Shown: one piece after another, positions 10,546 to 19,636 of the stretch
Layout of the letters: every line of letters starts with the position of its first letter
How positions within the stretch are numbered: position 1 is the stretch's first letter
From: Bathynomus jamesi
Lineage: Eukaryota > Arthropoda > Malacostraca > Isopoda > Cirolanidae
NCBI GenBank assembly: GCA_023014485.1
Contig: JAJOZX010007473.1
Span: forward strand, 143,814-207,813
Direction: 5' to 3'
Length of the DNA stretch: 64,000 nucleotides
Position numbers and translations under genes: made by a program
Notes under the pieces: generated by a model
What the model saw: only the letters and a program-made list of their open reading frames with translations
What the model was told of the DNA's origin: nothing
The model's database searches: none

Positions 10546-11325
10546 CAGGGCCGGCGCTAGGAAGTGCGGGGCCCAATTAGAAAATTGTTAGCGCCTAGCG
10601 GGGCCCTCTACCCGTTGTCGTTTCAAAGTTGGAGTGACAAGAAATTTCGCTAGAGCACCTCTTTGTTTTTCATTTTCAGCTGCCTTAGCCTTGGCCAGTG
10701 CTCGTTTCTGATTGCCGCTCAAATACTTTCGCCCTTTGTCTCTATCTCTGCTTGTGCTTGCCATGATGACGATGATGTAAGGGCTTTTTCAATTACTTTT
10801 CTTTTAAAAAAGCTAAACGGCGACGATAAACTGAAATTACAAAACAAAAAACAAAATCATTCACAATAAAGACTCCCTGGCACTGAAAAATAATAAAGAT
10901 GTGCATGTATGCATCTAATGATTAAAGCAAAAGATTTCATGATTTTTAAAAGCCTGGGAGTAAGAAGAAAAGCGCAGGGGGCAAAAGAACAAGCTCTAGT
11001 AAATAGAAATGTAAATGCTCTCTATGATAATGAGGCAAAAACTAGTTAATTTAATATGTAGGATCTACTTACCACCACGTTTCTCTGTTACATGCAGGCT
11101 TAAGACACTTCAAGTTTGCAGTTTGGACATATAAACAATTTGGACATATTTAACAAACAACACAACTTTACATTCCAAGCTTTATGTTATATAATCTCAT
11201 TAACAGCGCTCTTTCTGTGTTGAGGGTTTGAATATCGTCCCCCACTCGAGCGCGTGCGCGGGGTCCCCTCGGGGCGCGGGGCCCAATTTGAACAAATCGG
11301 TCTAATCGGCTTAAAACCGGCCCTG
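10546..11325. mobile_element. Non-autonomous hAT element 2 (780 bp)
   Basis: Perfect 8-bp duplications TTAATCTT (10538-10545 and 11326-11333) interrupt LINE H ORF1. The terminal inverted repeat is CAGGGCCGG/CCGGCCCTG, with a subterminal GCGGGGCCCAATT motif at both ends. No transposase was found in the interior. Confidence 0.9.
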
Positions 11326-11591
11326 TTAATCTTACAGTTTATATCTGCTGATGTGTTTTCAGTCTGATCTTGTCCACTGGGTTGGATTTCCAGTACTACG
11401 ACCCGAGCTTCAAGCCATTTTACTAATTCCTTTAGCTCTTTAACTTCCTTTTCGTGGTTTTCTCTAAGTTTACAAAACAAACATATACTCATGGATGTGA
11501 TGTCATTGATATTACCTTCGAGTAAGTCGACACACCAATGATTAACTTTACATTTAAAGCATTCCGCTTTCAATTTAGCTGGCCCTGTCAT

Positions 11592-12606
11592 ATTTTCTCT
11601 TTTTTTTTTACGATACGTTACTTTTAAATAATACAATATGTTACTTTAATTAATATAACGGATGGTGAGGGGGGAAATGGTGAATGCAGAAATAAACACG
11701 TGTTACAGACCGGAAACGGAAATAGACTAGAATATACAAATTTTACTATTTCACCCATTAAGTCCTGAATTTTTTGTAGGGTTAAGCAGGGCTGTGGAGT
11801 CGGAAGCAATTTTGGGTGGAGTCGGAGTCGGAGTCGTGGAGTCGGAGTCGGAAGCAATTTTGGGTGGAATCGGAGTCGGTAAAAATGTACCGACTCCGAC
11901 CTCAATATAAAATCTTAAGAAAATGCTATTTTATGTATAAATAATAAATATAAATCAAATATATTTATTATTTATACTTAATTAATTAATTATCAGTATT
12001 AACCCTTACTTTTTTTTCAGGAAATATTTTTATAATTGTGATACTGATAACTTGATAAGTTTAATTTCAAATTATTGATAAGATTATTTGTTCTAAACTT
12101 CAATGCACAATGGCAAAGAGACCATTTACCAGTTTAACAGATTTTTACCATTAATATATATTGACCTTTTATGAAGGAGTCGGAGTCGGAGTCGGACATT
12201 TGAAAAATAGAGGAGTCGGAGTCGGAGGTTTTGTGTACTGACTCCACAGCCCTGGGGTTAAGTTATGAATGTATGTACGTGTTTGAAACGTTAGCAATTT
12301 GTACCTTTCGTCCTTAAAGGGTTAACTCGTCTGAAAAATTGAATCTGTAACGACCGTCTAAAACAATGCAAAATTATTTCACGTTAACTTTACCAAAGAA
12401 AATCAGCCGAAAAATAAAATTTAAATAACACAGAATTATGTTCGTTAATTGTAATTAGAAAACCGGAAAAAGAAATAAATTAAGTCTAGTTAATAAGCAA
12501 TAGTGCTTCGCCTAACATCAATAATAAAGCAAAAAAATATAATTATACTTATCAAACAAATTTTGTTAAATCAACAAACTTAGTCACATCTGCCTAGGAT
12601 GAAGTC
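11592..12606 (-). other. LINE H 5' UTR
   Basis: Non-coding leader upstream of ORF1 in element orientation. It has one copy of a unit that is repeated in LINE G (with ACGGATGGTGAG, CACGTGTTACAGACCGGAAA). Beyond a nested hAT (11787-12254) it continues as sequence that matches 31240-31560. A promoter is expected here for a non-LTR element, but no specific signal can be named. Confidence 0.65.
11787..12254. mobile_element. Non-autonomous hAT element 3 (468 bp)
   Basis: 8-bp duplications GGGTTAAG (11779-11786 and 12255-12262) flank termini CAGGGCTGTGGAGTCGG/CCGACTCC..ACAGCCCTG-like. Both subterminal regions carry tandem GGAGTC hexamers (GGAGTCGGAGTCGG), a typical hAT transposase-binding arrangement. 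There is no coding sequence. Confidence 0.9.
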
Positions 12607-12925
12607 GAGAGAGTTACAAGGAGTTACAAGGACAAGAGGAAGCCTCAAAGACCTTCCGGTCCACTCTGGGAGGTTCCTGCTATTAAACAAGTTTATTTTT
12701 CTCTCGACTATCTTAGCAGTAGTAAAAAACTGGATAGAAAAATAGAAGGCTCCCTCCCTGCCAGAGGCAGGTACGGAAAAAGGTTGAAGAAAATACCTTG
12801 ACCCTGGAAAAGTAGCCAAGGAAATTTAACAGGAAAGTGGACAATAAATAAATAGCTCTATATTTAGCATGCTCACAGAGACACCGTGCAAGCGAACTCC
12901 TGCAGAGTTATGTTATATTTTAGTC

Positions 12926-13142
12926 TTAAACTATGAGAGAATTCAGTACTTTGTCTAGCCTATTTTTAAACACATTTACACTTTGACTGGAAACAACCTC
13001 TGAGGGAATTTGGTTCCAGATATTAACTATTTTATAGGAAAAGAAATTCCCGCAGACAGAGGTCCTAAATGTCTTTAGTTCCAGTTTAAACCCATTATTT
13101 CTTGTCGGATTGGCATTAAGTGAGAATAAGTTCCTATAATCC
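12926..13142 (-). pseudogene. LINE G ORF2 remnant: last ~70 codons (type 2)
   Basis: The minus-strand frame matches the C-terminus of LINE D (NPTRNNGFKLELKTFRTSV-like, NIWNQ, LPSEVV-like region, VFKNRLDKVLN) and ends at a stop at 12926-12928. It is joined directly to ORF1 sequence at about 13142/13143, with no GA tract at the joint. A read-through frame spanning the joint exists by chance and should not be taken as a fusion protein. Confidence 0.78.
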
Positions 13143-13876
13143 CTACGACCATACCCATATCTGTCCTATCCCTAACCTTGTCGGTTAGGATCTTCAACTC
13201 TTTTATAATGGACTCTGTCTGCCCTCCTGTCCCTCCCAGAAAAACGTCATTGCCACCAACATGTACAATGATGGGGCAACTCTTATTCTTAATATTAATT
13301 TTGACTAATTCCCTATTAATTATTTGGCTCGTGGCACCTGCAAAACATCGGAGTTTTCTCTTGGTCACGCGTCTCGCTCCGAAAAAGTCCCCTCGATTCC
13401 TTACCATAGAATCCCCAATTAAAAAGGATTTGTCCCCTTCGTCGGCAAATAAGTGAAACTTATTTTTGACGGTAATGGGTTCCGTATCCTTATGTTTTGG
13501 TTTTGGTTTTGAGGGTCTTTTATTTTTGACCAACTGGAATTCTCGTTCCTCCGTTCGACTTTCCGGAATATTCACCGTGTTTTCTAAGCGAGGCATGCTT
13601 TGTTCTAGATATTTAACCTTACAGTTTAAATCTGCTAATGTGTTTTCAGTCTGATCTTTTCCACTGGGTTGGATTTCCAGTGCTACGACCCGAGCTTCAA
13701 GCTTTTTTACTGATTCCTTTAGCTCTTTAACTTCCCTTTCGTGGTTTTCTCTAAGTTTACAAAACAAACATACTGAGGGATGTGATGTCGCTGATATTAT
13801 TTTCGGGGAAGTCGACGCACCAATGATTAACTTTACATTTAAAGCATTCCGCTTTCAATTTAGCTGGCCCTGTCAT
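13143..13876 (-). pseudogene. LINE G ORF1: zinc-finger, coiled coil, SGNH-esterase, truncated
   Basis: ORF1 starts at ATG 13874-13876 (MTGPAKLK). The Cys cluster (CFKC, HWC) is followed by a 2-nt deletion near 13770 that shifts frame before the second CxxC. The frame from 13767 then carries a coiled coil (HEREVKELKESVKKLEARV), a basic linker (KNKRPSKPKPKHKD) and the esterase: block I FLIGDSMVRNRGDFFG, block II CFAGATS, block III VHVGGNDVF, then DMGMVVGIIG. The order GDS / G / GND is that of SGNH hydrolases. The last block (DxxH) falls beyond the deletion joint at 13142, so the domain is incomplete. It is the best view of ORF1 in the window. Confidence 0.82.
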
Positions 13877-14085
13877 ATTTTCTCTTTTTTTTTTTTTTTA
13901 CAATACGTTACTTTAAATAATACAACATGTTACTTTAAATAATACAATGTTACTTTCAAATAATACGATACGTTACGATATGTTACTGTGAATAATACAA
14001 TAAATATATTACTTTAAAAAATACGATACGTTCCTTTTAAATAATACGATACTTTACGATATGTTACTGTAAATAATACAATATG

Positions 14086-14875
14086 CAGTGGTGGGCACCG
14101 TTAACCAAAAAGTTAACTTCGATAACGATAATCCGTTAACCCCAATTTTAACTCCGATAACAATAATCCGATAATTTTACTACAAAGTTAACGGAAGTTA
14201 ACGATAATCCGTTAACGATAACTATTTCTTTACTAACATTTAAAAAAATCAAGGAAAAAGCTTTAAAACCCATAGAAAATGTTTATTTATGCAAAATCCA
14301 ACAATAAATAGGTATTTAACTGTATTTTTATCAAGTTTTGCAACTTTTTTGCTTAACTTTTTTTTTTATTTTTAATAAAAAATGTACTGATTACATGTTT
14401 TGAAACCCTTGTAACCACTAACCATTAACTAAATTTTAATTTACCAGAGAATTATTATGGCGGGAACTGAAAGGTAAAATTAAATTTTAGGCACATTTAT
14501 TAAAGACTATGACACAATGTGCTAGTTGCCCTTCAGAAAGACCAACTTCTCAAAGTTAGGCCCAACTGCCAGTCTTGACCTCTTGGGCCTCAGGATGTCC
14601 TTGCCGAGAGAGAAGAGCCGTTCCACTGCGGCAGAGGACGGAATTGGCAGACTGAAGTTATGGCGGTTTGAATTCATTCGCGGAGCGGTGATCTTCCGTG
14701 AATGACTCCTCGCAGTTAACGTGTTAACGGACTTTAACAGACTAAATATCGAGTTATCGGAAGTTAACTGGTCCGATAACGATAAATGGAAATTAACTTC
14801 CGTTAATAGTCCGTTAAAAAAAGTTAACTTCGTTAATTAACTGTTATCGGATTAACGCTTTAGTGCCCAACACTG
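14086..14875. mobile_element. hAT element 4 (790 bp) with transposase remnant
   Basis: Perfect 8-bp duplications ACAATATG (14078-14085 and 14876-14883) flank termini CAGTGGTGGGCAC and GTGCCCAACACTG. The subterminal regions are rich in repeated GTTAACGGA/TCCGTTAAC motifs on both sides. It retains a scrap of transposase C-terminus (14522-14665). Confidence 0.92.
14522..14665 (-). pseudogene. hAT transposase C-terminal dimerisation remnant
   Basis: 48 codons on the minus strand ending in a stop (14522-14524). They read FSLPIPSSAAVERLFSLGKD then ILRPKRSRL and FEKLVFLKGN. SSAAVERLFS is the signature of the hAT C-terminal dimerisation domain (usually SS..ER.FS). The rest of the transposase is gone. 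Confidence 0.85.
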
Positions 14876-15477
14876 ACAATATGTTACTTTAAAAATACGA
14901 TACGTTCCTTTTAAATAATACGATACGTTACTTTTAAATAATACAATATGTTACTTTAATTAATATTACGGATGGTGAGAGGGGAAATGGTGAGCGCAGA
15001 AATAAACACGTGTTACAGACCGGAAACTGAGCTGAATACAGATGTGGAAAATTTGGGAGTACCGAAATGGAAGACCCACTTAATCTTGGATAAGCCATAT
15101 TGACATTAAAAAAAATAATAACAATAAAAAATAAATCAGAAGGAGAACTTGAACTCTTGCTGAGAAAAATTAAAAAGACACCAACGAAGAAACAAATATG
15201 GGATGAAAAGAAAAAAAGATCCCATAGCTAGAAATGGCAACACGGTTTTGAGAAGAAGAAAAAGATCGGGATAAGCTGAATAAGCAGAATAATAGGGAGG
15301 ACGAGTAGGCGCGAGACGAACGAAGCCGGAATAAAAATGTTCATTATTGGTGTCAAGAAATAAAACTTATATTAAAATTTCAAGTTAAGAAGTTCATAAA
15401 TTTCCCTTCGGTTATTAAATTTAGGTTAAATAAGCTGACATTTCAGCTGTAATTGTTTAACAAAAGAGTATGGAAGT

Positions 15478-15759
15478 CATGGCCGTAACTACCTATGAGG
15501 TCACCGAGGTCCGGACCTCGGTAATTATTTCCTAAAAAAAAAAAAAAAAGAGACTGAACCGTTCTCCGTGCAGCTTTAATAAAAGTATTTTTGCTAACAG
15601 GTCCCTTTGTACAGTATTTAATTATAGACAAGGGTTTTGTGTTTAGTGTATAGCTTGGGTTGTGTTTGTAGATGTCATTTTGGTCTGAATTTTGCTCGTC
15701 CCGCCGCGCTCGAAAAAAATCTGGACCTCACTAATTACTAAACCCTAGTTACGGCCCTG
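15478..15759. mobile_element. Small hAT-like MITE in BEL-A 5' LTR (282 bp)
   Basis: Absent from the 3' LTR at the matching place (30753). Termini are CATGGCCGTAACTA and, reversed from the right end, CAGGGCCGTAACTA. The flanks GTATGGAAGT and AATTGGAAGT look like an imperfect 8-10 bp duplication. It contains a poly-A run and no coding sequence. Confidence 0.75.
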
Positions 15760-15850
15760 AATTGGAAGTCCTGTTTATGGACAAATAGCTAGGCTGGTTC
15801 ATCTTTGGCCTAGGTTTTCCATCTCCAACGTAACCTAGGTTGTGTTTAGG

Positions 15851-17493
15851 CAGAGATGGGCAGTATCTTGTATCTTAAGATACAAGATACATTGTAAGAG
15901 TCAGTTTTATTATTATAGACCTTTACAAGTTTACGTAGATAATTAACTAAATGCCAGGGTCACCAGCGCCCAAATACTAGATTGGCATCCAGCACTGCGG
16001 CGCAAAAATTAATTTTAATAAAAGAAGGGAAGGACTGATTATAAAATCATCAATATGAATTTTGTATTTTATTGACAACGATTAATAAATTATATGCAAC
16101 AATTATTTATAAATGCAAAGGGGATTTTTACCCGTAACAACTTTGACATATAATGGAGAATTAAATAGTGGCACCGTTTAGCTAATATATAACAGTCTGC
16201 AACTAATACTGATAAACAACTAATGGAACTAATATTAATATACAAATAATGTTAAACAACTAATAGAATTAATATTGATATACGAATAATATTGTGCAAA
16301 TAATATACAAATAATATTAATATATAAATAATGTAACACTAATAAATAACACTAATAATAGCCACAATGACAACCTTGTCACGAAGAACCTTTGCTTGCT
16401 GGCGCCGCGTTTTCAAATAATGAAATGTGTGAACGGCGTCCTTTGTGTTGTTGTACATAAGCTTGTTTTTACTATACAATTTTACCAACAAGCCAAAATA
16501 ATCCTTAAAAGCCAATTCATGTCTAGTCACACCACACTGAATGCTTAAGAATTAAATTTGATCACTGGACATGTTTAACTTGTATTTATTTATTTATTTA
16601 GATTTAAATATTTCACTCATGCCAATTTGTGGCAGTTTTCACTAATAAAAAATAATCTTGTGGTGCAAGGCACTACAACATATCTGAGATACTTTATTTT
16701 TGGAGGATCTTGAGAAGTATCTAAGATACATTTTGTCATGTAGCTTGTATCCCGGGATACACTTTCAAAGATACTTTCATAAGATACTTTTTAAATAGAG
16801 ACGCTAATAACTATTCATGAAATATGATCATATCTGACGCACGTTGAAGCAGGCCGGCGATTGCTGTTACATGTTTGTACATGAATACTACCGTTGCGCT
16901 GCGCGCACAGTCTCGGCACAGACGTACTCGGGTTTCATCTTGTATCCCGCGGTTTTAACATGATTAAAAATCAGGAATTATACATATATTTGCTTATTCC
17001 TGCAAATATATTTATTATGAGGAAAACTTTATTTTTCTTCGTGAGTAGGTAACTGAGCATACCTGTATTAACAATTTATTTGAAATACATAAATTGAAAA
17101 AGTGTGGTTTATTTTATTTTTCCATACCTAAAAATTTTCAGGATTATTTATACATATTTACTTTGTGCTTTCCTTTTAGTTATATCACTATATGAATACT
17201 GAGATATGAAGTACCATTGATTTGGCATTTATTTATATCCAGAAAATATAATAATAAACAATTGAATGAGACAACTCGTGCGCTCATGGCTCACCAGGTG
17301 AAACTAAATTCAAATAATTATTCTTTCAAAAGTATCTTGTATCTTAAAAATGTATATTGTATCTGTAACTTGTATCTGTATCTTGAAGATACAGTTTTTT
17401 CGAGTATCTTGTATCTGTATCTCAGATACATTTTTGTTGGGTATCTTGTATCTGTATCTCGGATACAATTTCCAAGTATCTTGCCCATCTCTG
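15851..17493. mobile_element. Non-autonomous hAT element 5 in BEL-A 5' LTR (1.64 kb)
   Basis: Absent from the 3' LTR. Termini are CAGAGATGGGCAGTATCTTG and the inverse ending CTTGCCCATCTCTG. Duplications TGTTTAGG (15843-15850) and TGTTGAGG (17494-17501) match at 7 of 8 bases. Both subterminal 150 bp are packed with repeats of TATCTTGTATCT/AGATACAAGATA. I see no recognisable transposase in the interior (16000-17200). Confidence 0.88.
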
Positions 17494-17534
17494 TGTTGAG
17501 GCTACTCTGGTTGGAGCAGGACCTATTTTTTCCA

Positions 17535-17947
17535 TATCTATAATGGTAGCCCGTGTGGGGAAGGGTTATTTGCTGTGAAAACCTTAACCTTGAATAAAAT
17601 AAAATTAAAACAAACAAAAAAATAAAATTACGCCTTATCAAACATTTTGACATCTGAACATAATTTATTCCATGTTTGGCTTTTTCAAATATTCACTACA
17701 TATAAATAATAATAAATTACGAAGCCCTAACTAAAAATAAAAATAAGAAATAATTCAAATACTTCAAAACTTATCATTTGGTCATAAATGTGGTAAAATT
17801 CTAGAATAAGGGTAATCCGAAGCCTAGCCTATTTAACCAAAATAAAGCTTAACTATTGTATACATAATATAAAATAAAGCTTATTTATAGAGTTGAAAGG
17901 GTTTTAGGATTTTGGGGACTTATTTTTGGAAAAATAAAATACAAAAT
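17535..17947 (+). other. BEL-A leader with candidate primer-binding site
   Basis: Non-coding sequence between 5' LTR and gag. A TGG-initiated motif at 17544-17561 (TGGTAGCCCGTGTGGGGA) resembles the one directly after the BEL-B 5' LTR (TGGTGGTCCGTGTGTGGG), so it is a plausible tRNA primer-binding site. I could not assign the tRNA. Confidence 0.55.
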
Positions 17948-18889
17948 ATGGCTGAATGTGAAGCAAGTGAGGCAAAGATTAAATCATTAAAGAGGAAGAG
18001 ATCAGCAAGAAAGGGAGTCATTACCAGGCTTTTAACTAGCTTTAATAGCAAAGAAAATCCAAATAAAAGGGATTATGATACTATTTTGGGTGGTTTAAAT
18101 AGAATTAAACAGGAAATAATAATTATAGACGAGGAAATTGTTACAGAAACTGATGGGTTAAATGTTGGTGAAGAGACATACACAGCACTTTTGTGTGAAC
18201 AAGAACAGAATATTTTTGAAATAGATTCTCACATAAATGAATTATATGCTGCTTTAGATAAACTACCAAATAATTTAGAAGCTACAAATCAAAGTTTGAT
18301 TGAGGCCTTCAGAAATGTATCATTTCTAATGATGACAATAAACAACTAAAAGCCAAGTTACCAACATTACAAGTACCAATATTTGAGGGTGATCGAACAA
18401 AATTTCAGTCTTTTCTGGAAAAATTTGATAATTTAATTGGCAACAAAGATTATATATCTGATGTTGACAAATTCAGTTATCTGCTTAATTATTTAAAGGG
18501 CCCAGCCCTAAAACTGGTTGATGCCTTACCGGCAATAGGCAGCTCGTATAAAATAGCTCAAATTACTAGAAAGAAATTTCCTAAATAGAAAAGAAATAGT
18601 AAATGATTTAGCAATAAAATTAAAAAATATAAAACCAGCCAAGGATAACCATCAGGATCTGTACAATTTCTATTGTGAAATTGAATGCATGTTAGGTCAT
18701 CTACAAAATAATGACATAGATCTAGAGAAATCAGCATGGTTTATCCAAGCCATAATATTTGATTGTTTACCTACCCAAATTAGGGATATTTTCCAAAGAA
18801 TAACGGGAAATACATACCTTACCCTTGGTGAAATAAGGAAAGAATTTCCAAATGTTTTGTCAATGTACAAATCTTCAAAGATTAATTCA

Positions 18890-18978
18890 CAAACAAAGAT
18901 TGATTCACAAATAAACCAAACAAAGATTGATTCACAAATAAACCAAACAAAGATTGATTCACAAATAAACCAAACAAA
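18890..18978 (+). repeat. In-frame 27-bp tandem repeat in BEL-A gag
   Basis: A 27-bp unit (ACAAAGATTGATTCACAAATA and six more bases) occurs about three times, encoding TKIDSQINQ repeats just before the zinc knuckles. It looks like replication slippage that kept the reading frame. Confidence 0.85.
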
Positions 18979-19335
18979 GAAAATTCAAACAAAACCAAAG
19001 CCACAACCGCAACAACAACAAAAAGACAAATCAAAAAAAAAAGTGATAGGTCTAACTCCTACACTACAAAATTTTAATGTTACGACAGAATTTGTACGTA
19101 AGTGTAAATTTTGTTCGGCTGATGATCACAATAGCACACGATGTACTAAATATGTAGACGTAGAATCCCGGATAAACAGGTGTTCTCAGTTAAACTTTTG
19201 TACTAAATGCACAGCTGCAGGACATACTAACAAAGACTGGAAAACAAAAATAAGATTAAAATGTGTTAATTGTGGAAGTTTAAATCATGTCTCTTGTCTT
19301 TGTGATTCATTTAAAAATTCAAACAAACAAAACAC

Positions 19336-19538
19336 GGATCAAATGTAGAATTCGGACCCCAGCCTTCTTTAGTTAGCTTTGTAAGGCTAACTAACGAAAA
19401 TATCACAACCTAACCTAACCAATCGTTAGGTTAACTGTACGCCCTTGACGATTGGTTAGGTTAGGTCATGATATTTTCGTTAGTTAGCCTTATAAAGCTA
19501 ACTAAAGAAGGCTGGGGTCCGAATTCTACATTTGATCC
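19336..19538. mobile_element. 203-bp foldback element with 8-bp duplication in gag
   Basis: Flanked by perfect CAAAACAC duplications (19328-19335 and 19539-19546). The ends are GGATCAAATGTAGAATTCGG and its exact inverse. The two arms pair over about 90 bp with only a few mismatches. Each arm carries the motif GGTTAGGTTAG. There is no coding capacity. The 8-bp duplication would fit hAT, but the termini are not hAT-like, so the superfamily is open. Confidence 0.87.
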
Positions 19539-19636
19539 CAAAACACAAAGAAAAATGAAAAAACATTTAATGGGCATGTATCAATAAATAATGTCAATAA
19601 AAATTCTAGTGTAGGCTACTCCTACCTACAATAACC

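Larger units (their letters stand above)
8861..11591 (-). pseudogene. LINE H ORF1: zinc-finger, coiled coil, SGNH-esterase protein in three pieces
   Basis: ORF1 of a CR1/L2-type LINE. The start is MTGPAKLK at 11591. A Cys/His cluster follows (CFKC, HWC, CLFC; a PHD-like pattern), then a charged coiled-coil segment (KEVKELKELVKWLE) to 11326. A hAT interrupts it. The second piece, 10545-10342, carries a basic linker (KNKRPSKPKYKD) and the esterase block I (FLIGDS). After a second hAT, the third piece (8986-8861) has FGARRVTKRKF and block II GATS and ends at NIKNKSC, before block III (GND). Kapitonov and Jurka described PHD and esterase domains in ORF1 of CR1-like elements; assignment here rests on that motif order. 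Besides the insertions, the C-terminus is lost. Confidence 0.8.
8861..12606 (-). mobile_element. LINE copy H: 5' UTR and ORF1, interrupted by three hATs
   Basis: The element 5' end is at 12606, where GACTTCATC-type sequence (element orientation) abuts a short GA run; LINE G has the matching 5' end at 31571. A 5' UTR (11592-12606) precedes ORF1 (start codon 11589-11591), which runs down to 8861 and then hits the GA tract. ORF2 and the 3' end are missing. Three hAT elements with 8-bp duplications lie at 8995-10333, 10546-11325 and 11787-12254. The flanks rejoin perfectly across each of them, which defines the order of events. Confidence 0.82.
13877..15042 (-). other. LINE G 5' UTR, proximal part with AT-rich short repeats
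   Basis: Leader sequence with short repeated units built on AATACGATACGTTACTTTTA (13900-14080 and 14884-14960), a nested hAT (14086-14875), and the first of three roughly 190-bp units starting near 14942. That unit is cut by BEL-A at 15042/15043. Confidence 0.7.
15043..17534 (+). repeat. BEL-A 5' LTR (with two nested hATs)
   Basis: Begins TGTGGAAAATTTGGGAGTAC and ends ACCTATTTTTTCCA. It aligns to 30321-30873 once the insertions 15478-15759 and 15851-17493 are removed. The genes do not start until 17948. Confidence 0.85.
17948..19606 (+). pseudogene. BEL-A gag, frameshifted and interrupted by a foldback element
   Basis: Starts at ATG 17948-17950 (MAECEASEAKIKSLKRKRSA). The N-terminal helical region is open to about 18330 and then shifts frame. 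The capsid-like segment follows (PTLQVPIFEGDRTKFQSFLE, FSYLLNYLKGPALKLV) with a further shift near 18580. The C-terminal piece 18689-19335 has about three copies of a 9-residue repeat (TKIDSQINQ, 18890-18980) and zinc knuckles: CKFC..H..C, then CTKC..H (last Cys replaced by W) and CVNC..H..C. At 19336-19538 a foldback insertion cuts the frame, which resumes at 19539 and runs to about 19606. In BEL/Pao elements this protein forms the particle and binds RNA. Confidence 0.8.

Noticed and set aside
13075..13767. A 230-codon frame that appears to fuse ORF1 to a new C-terminus
   Set aside because: The last ~18 codons are out-of-frame reading of the ORF2 tail beyond the deletion joint.
16339..16530. 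63-codon frame inside hAT element 5
   Set aside because: AT-rich, no transposase motif, not supported as coding.
19336..19538. A telomere fragment suggested by GGTTAGGTTAG
   Set aside because: Only two to three units are present in each arm of a foldback element, not a telomeric array.
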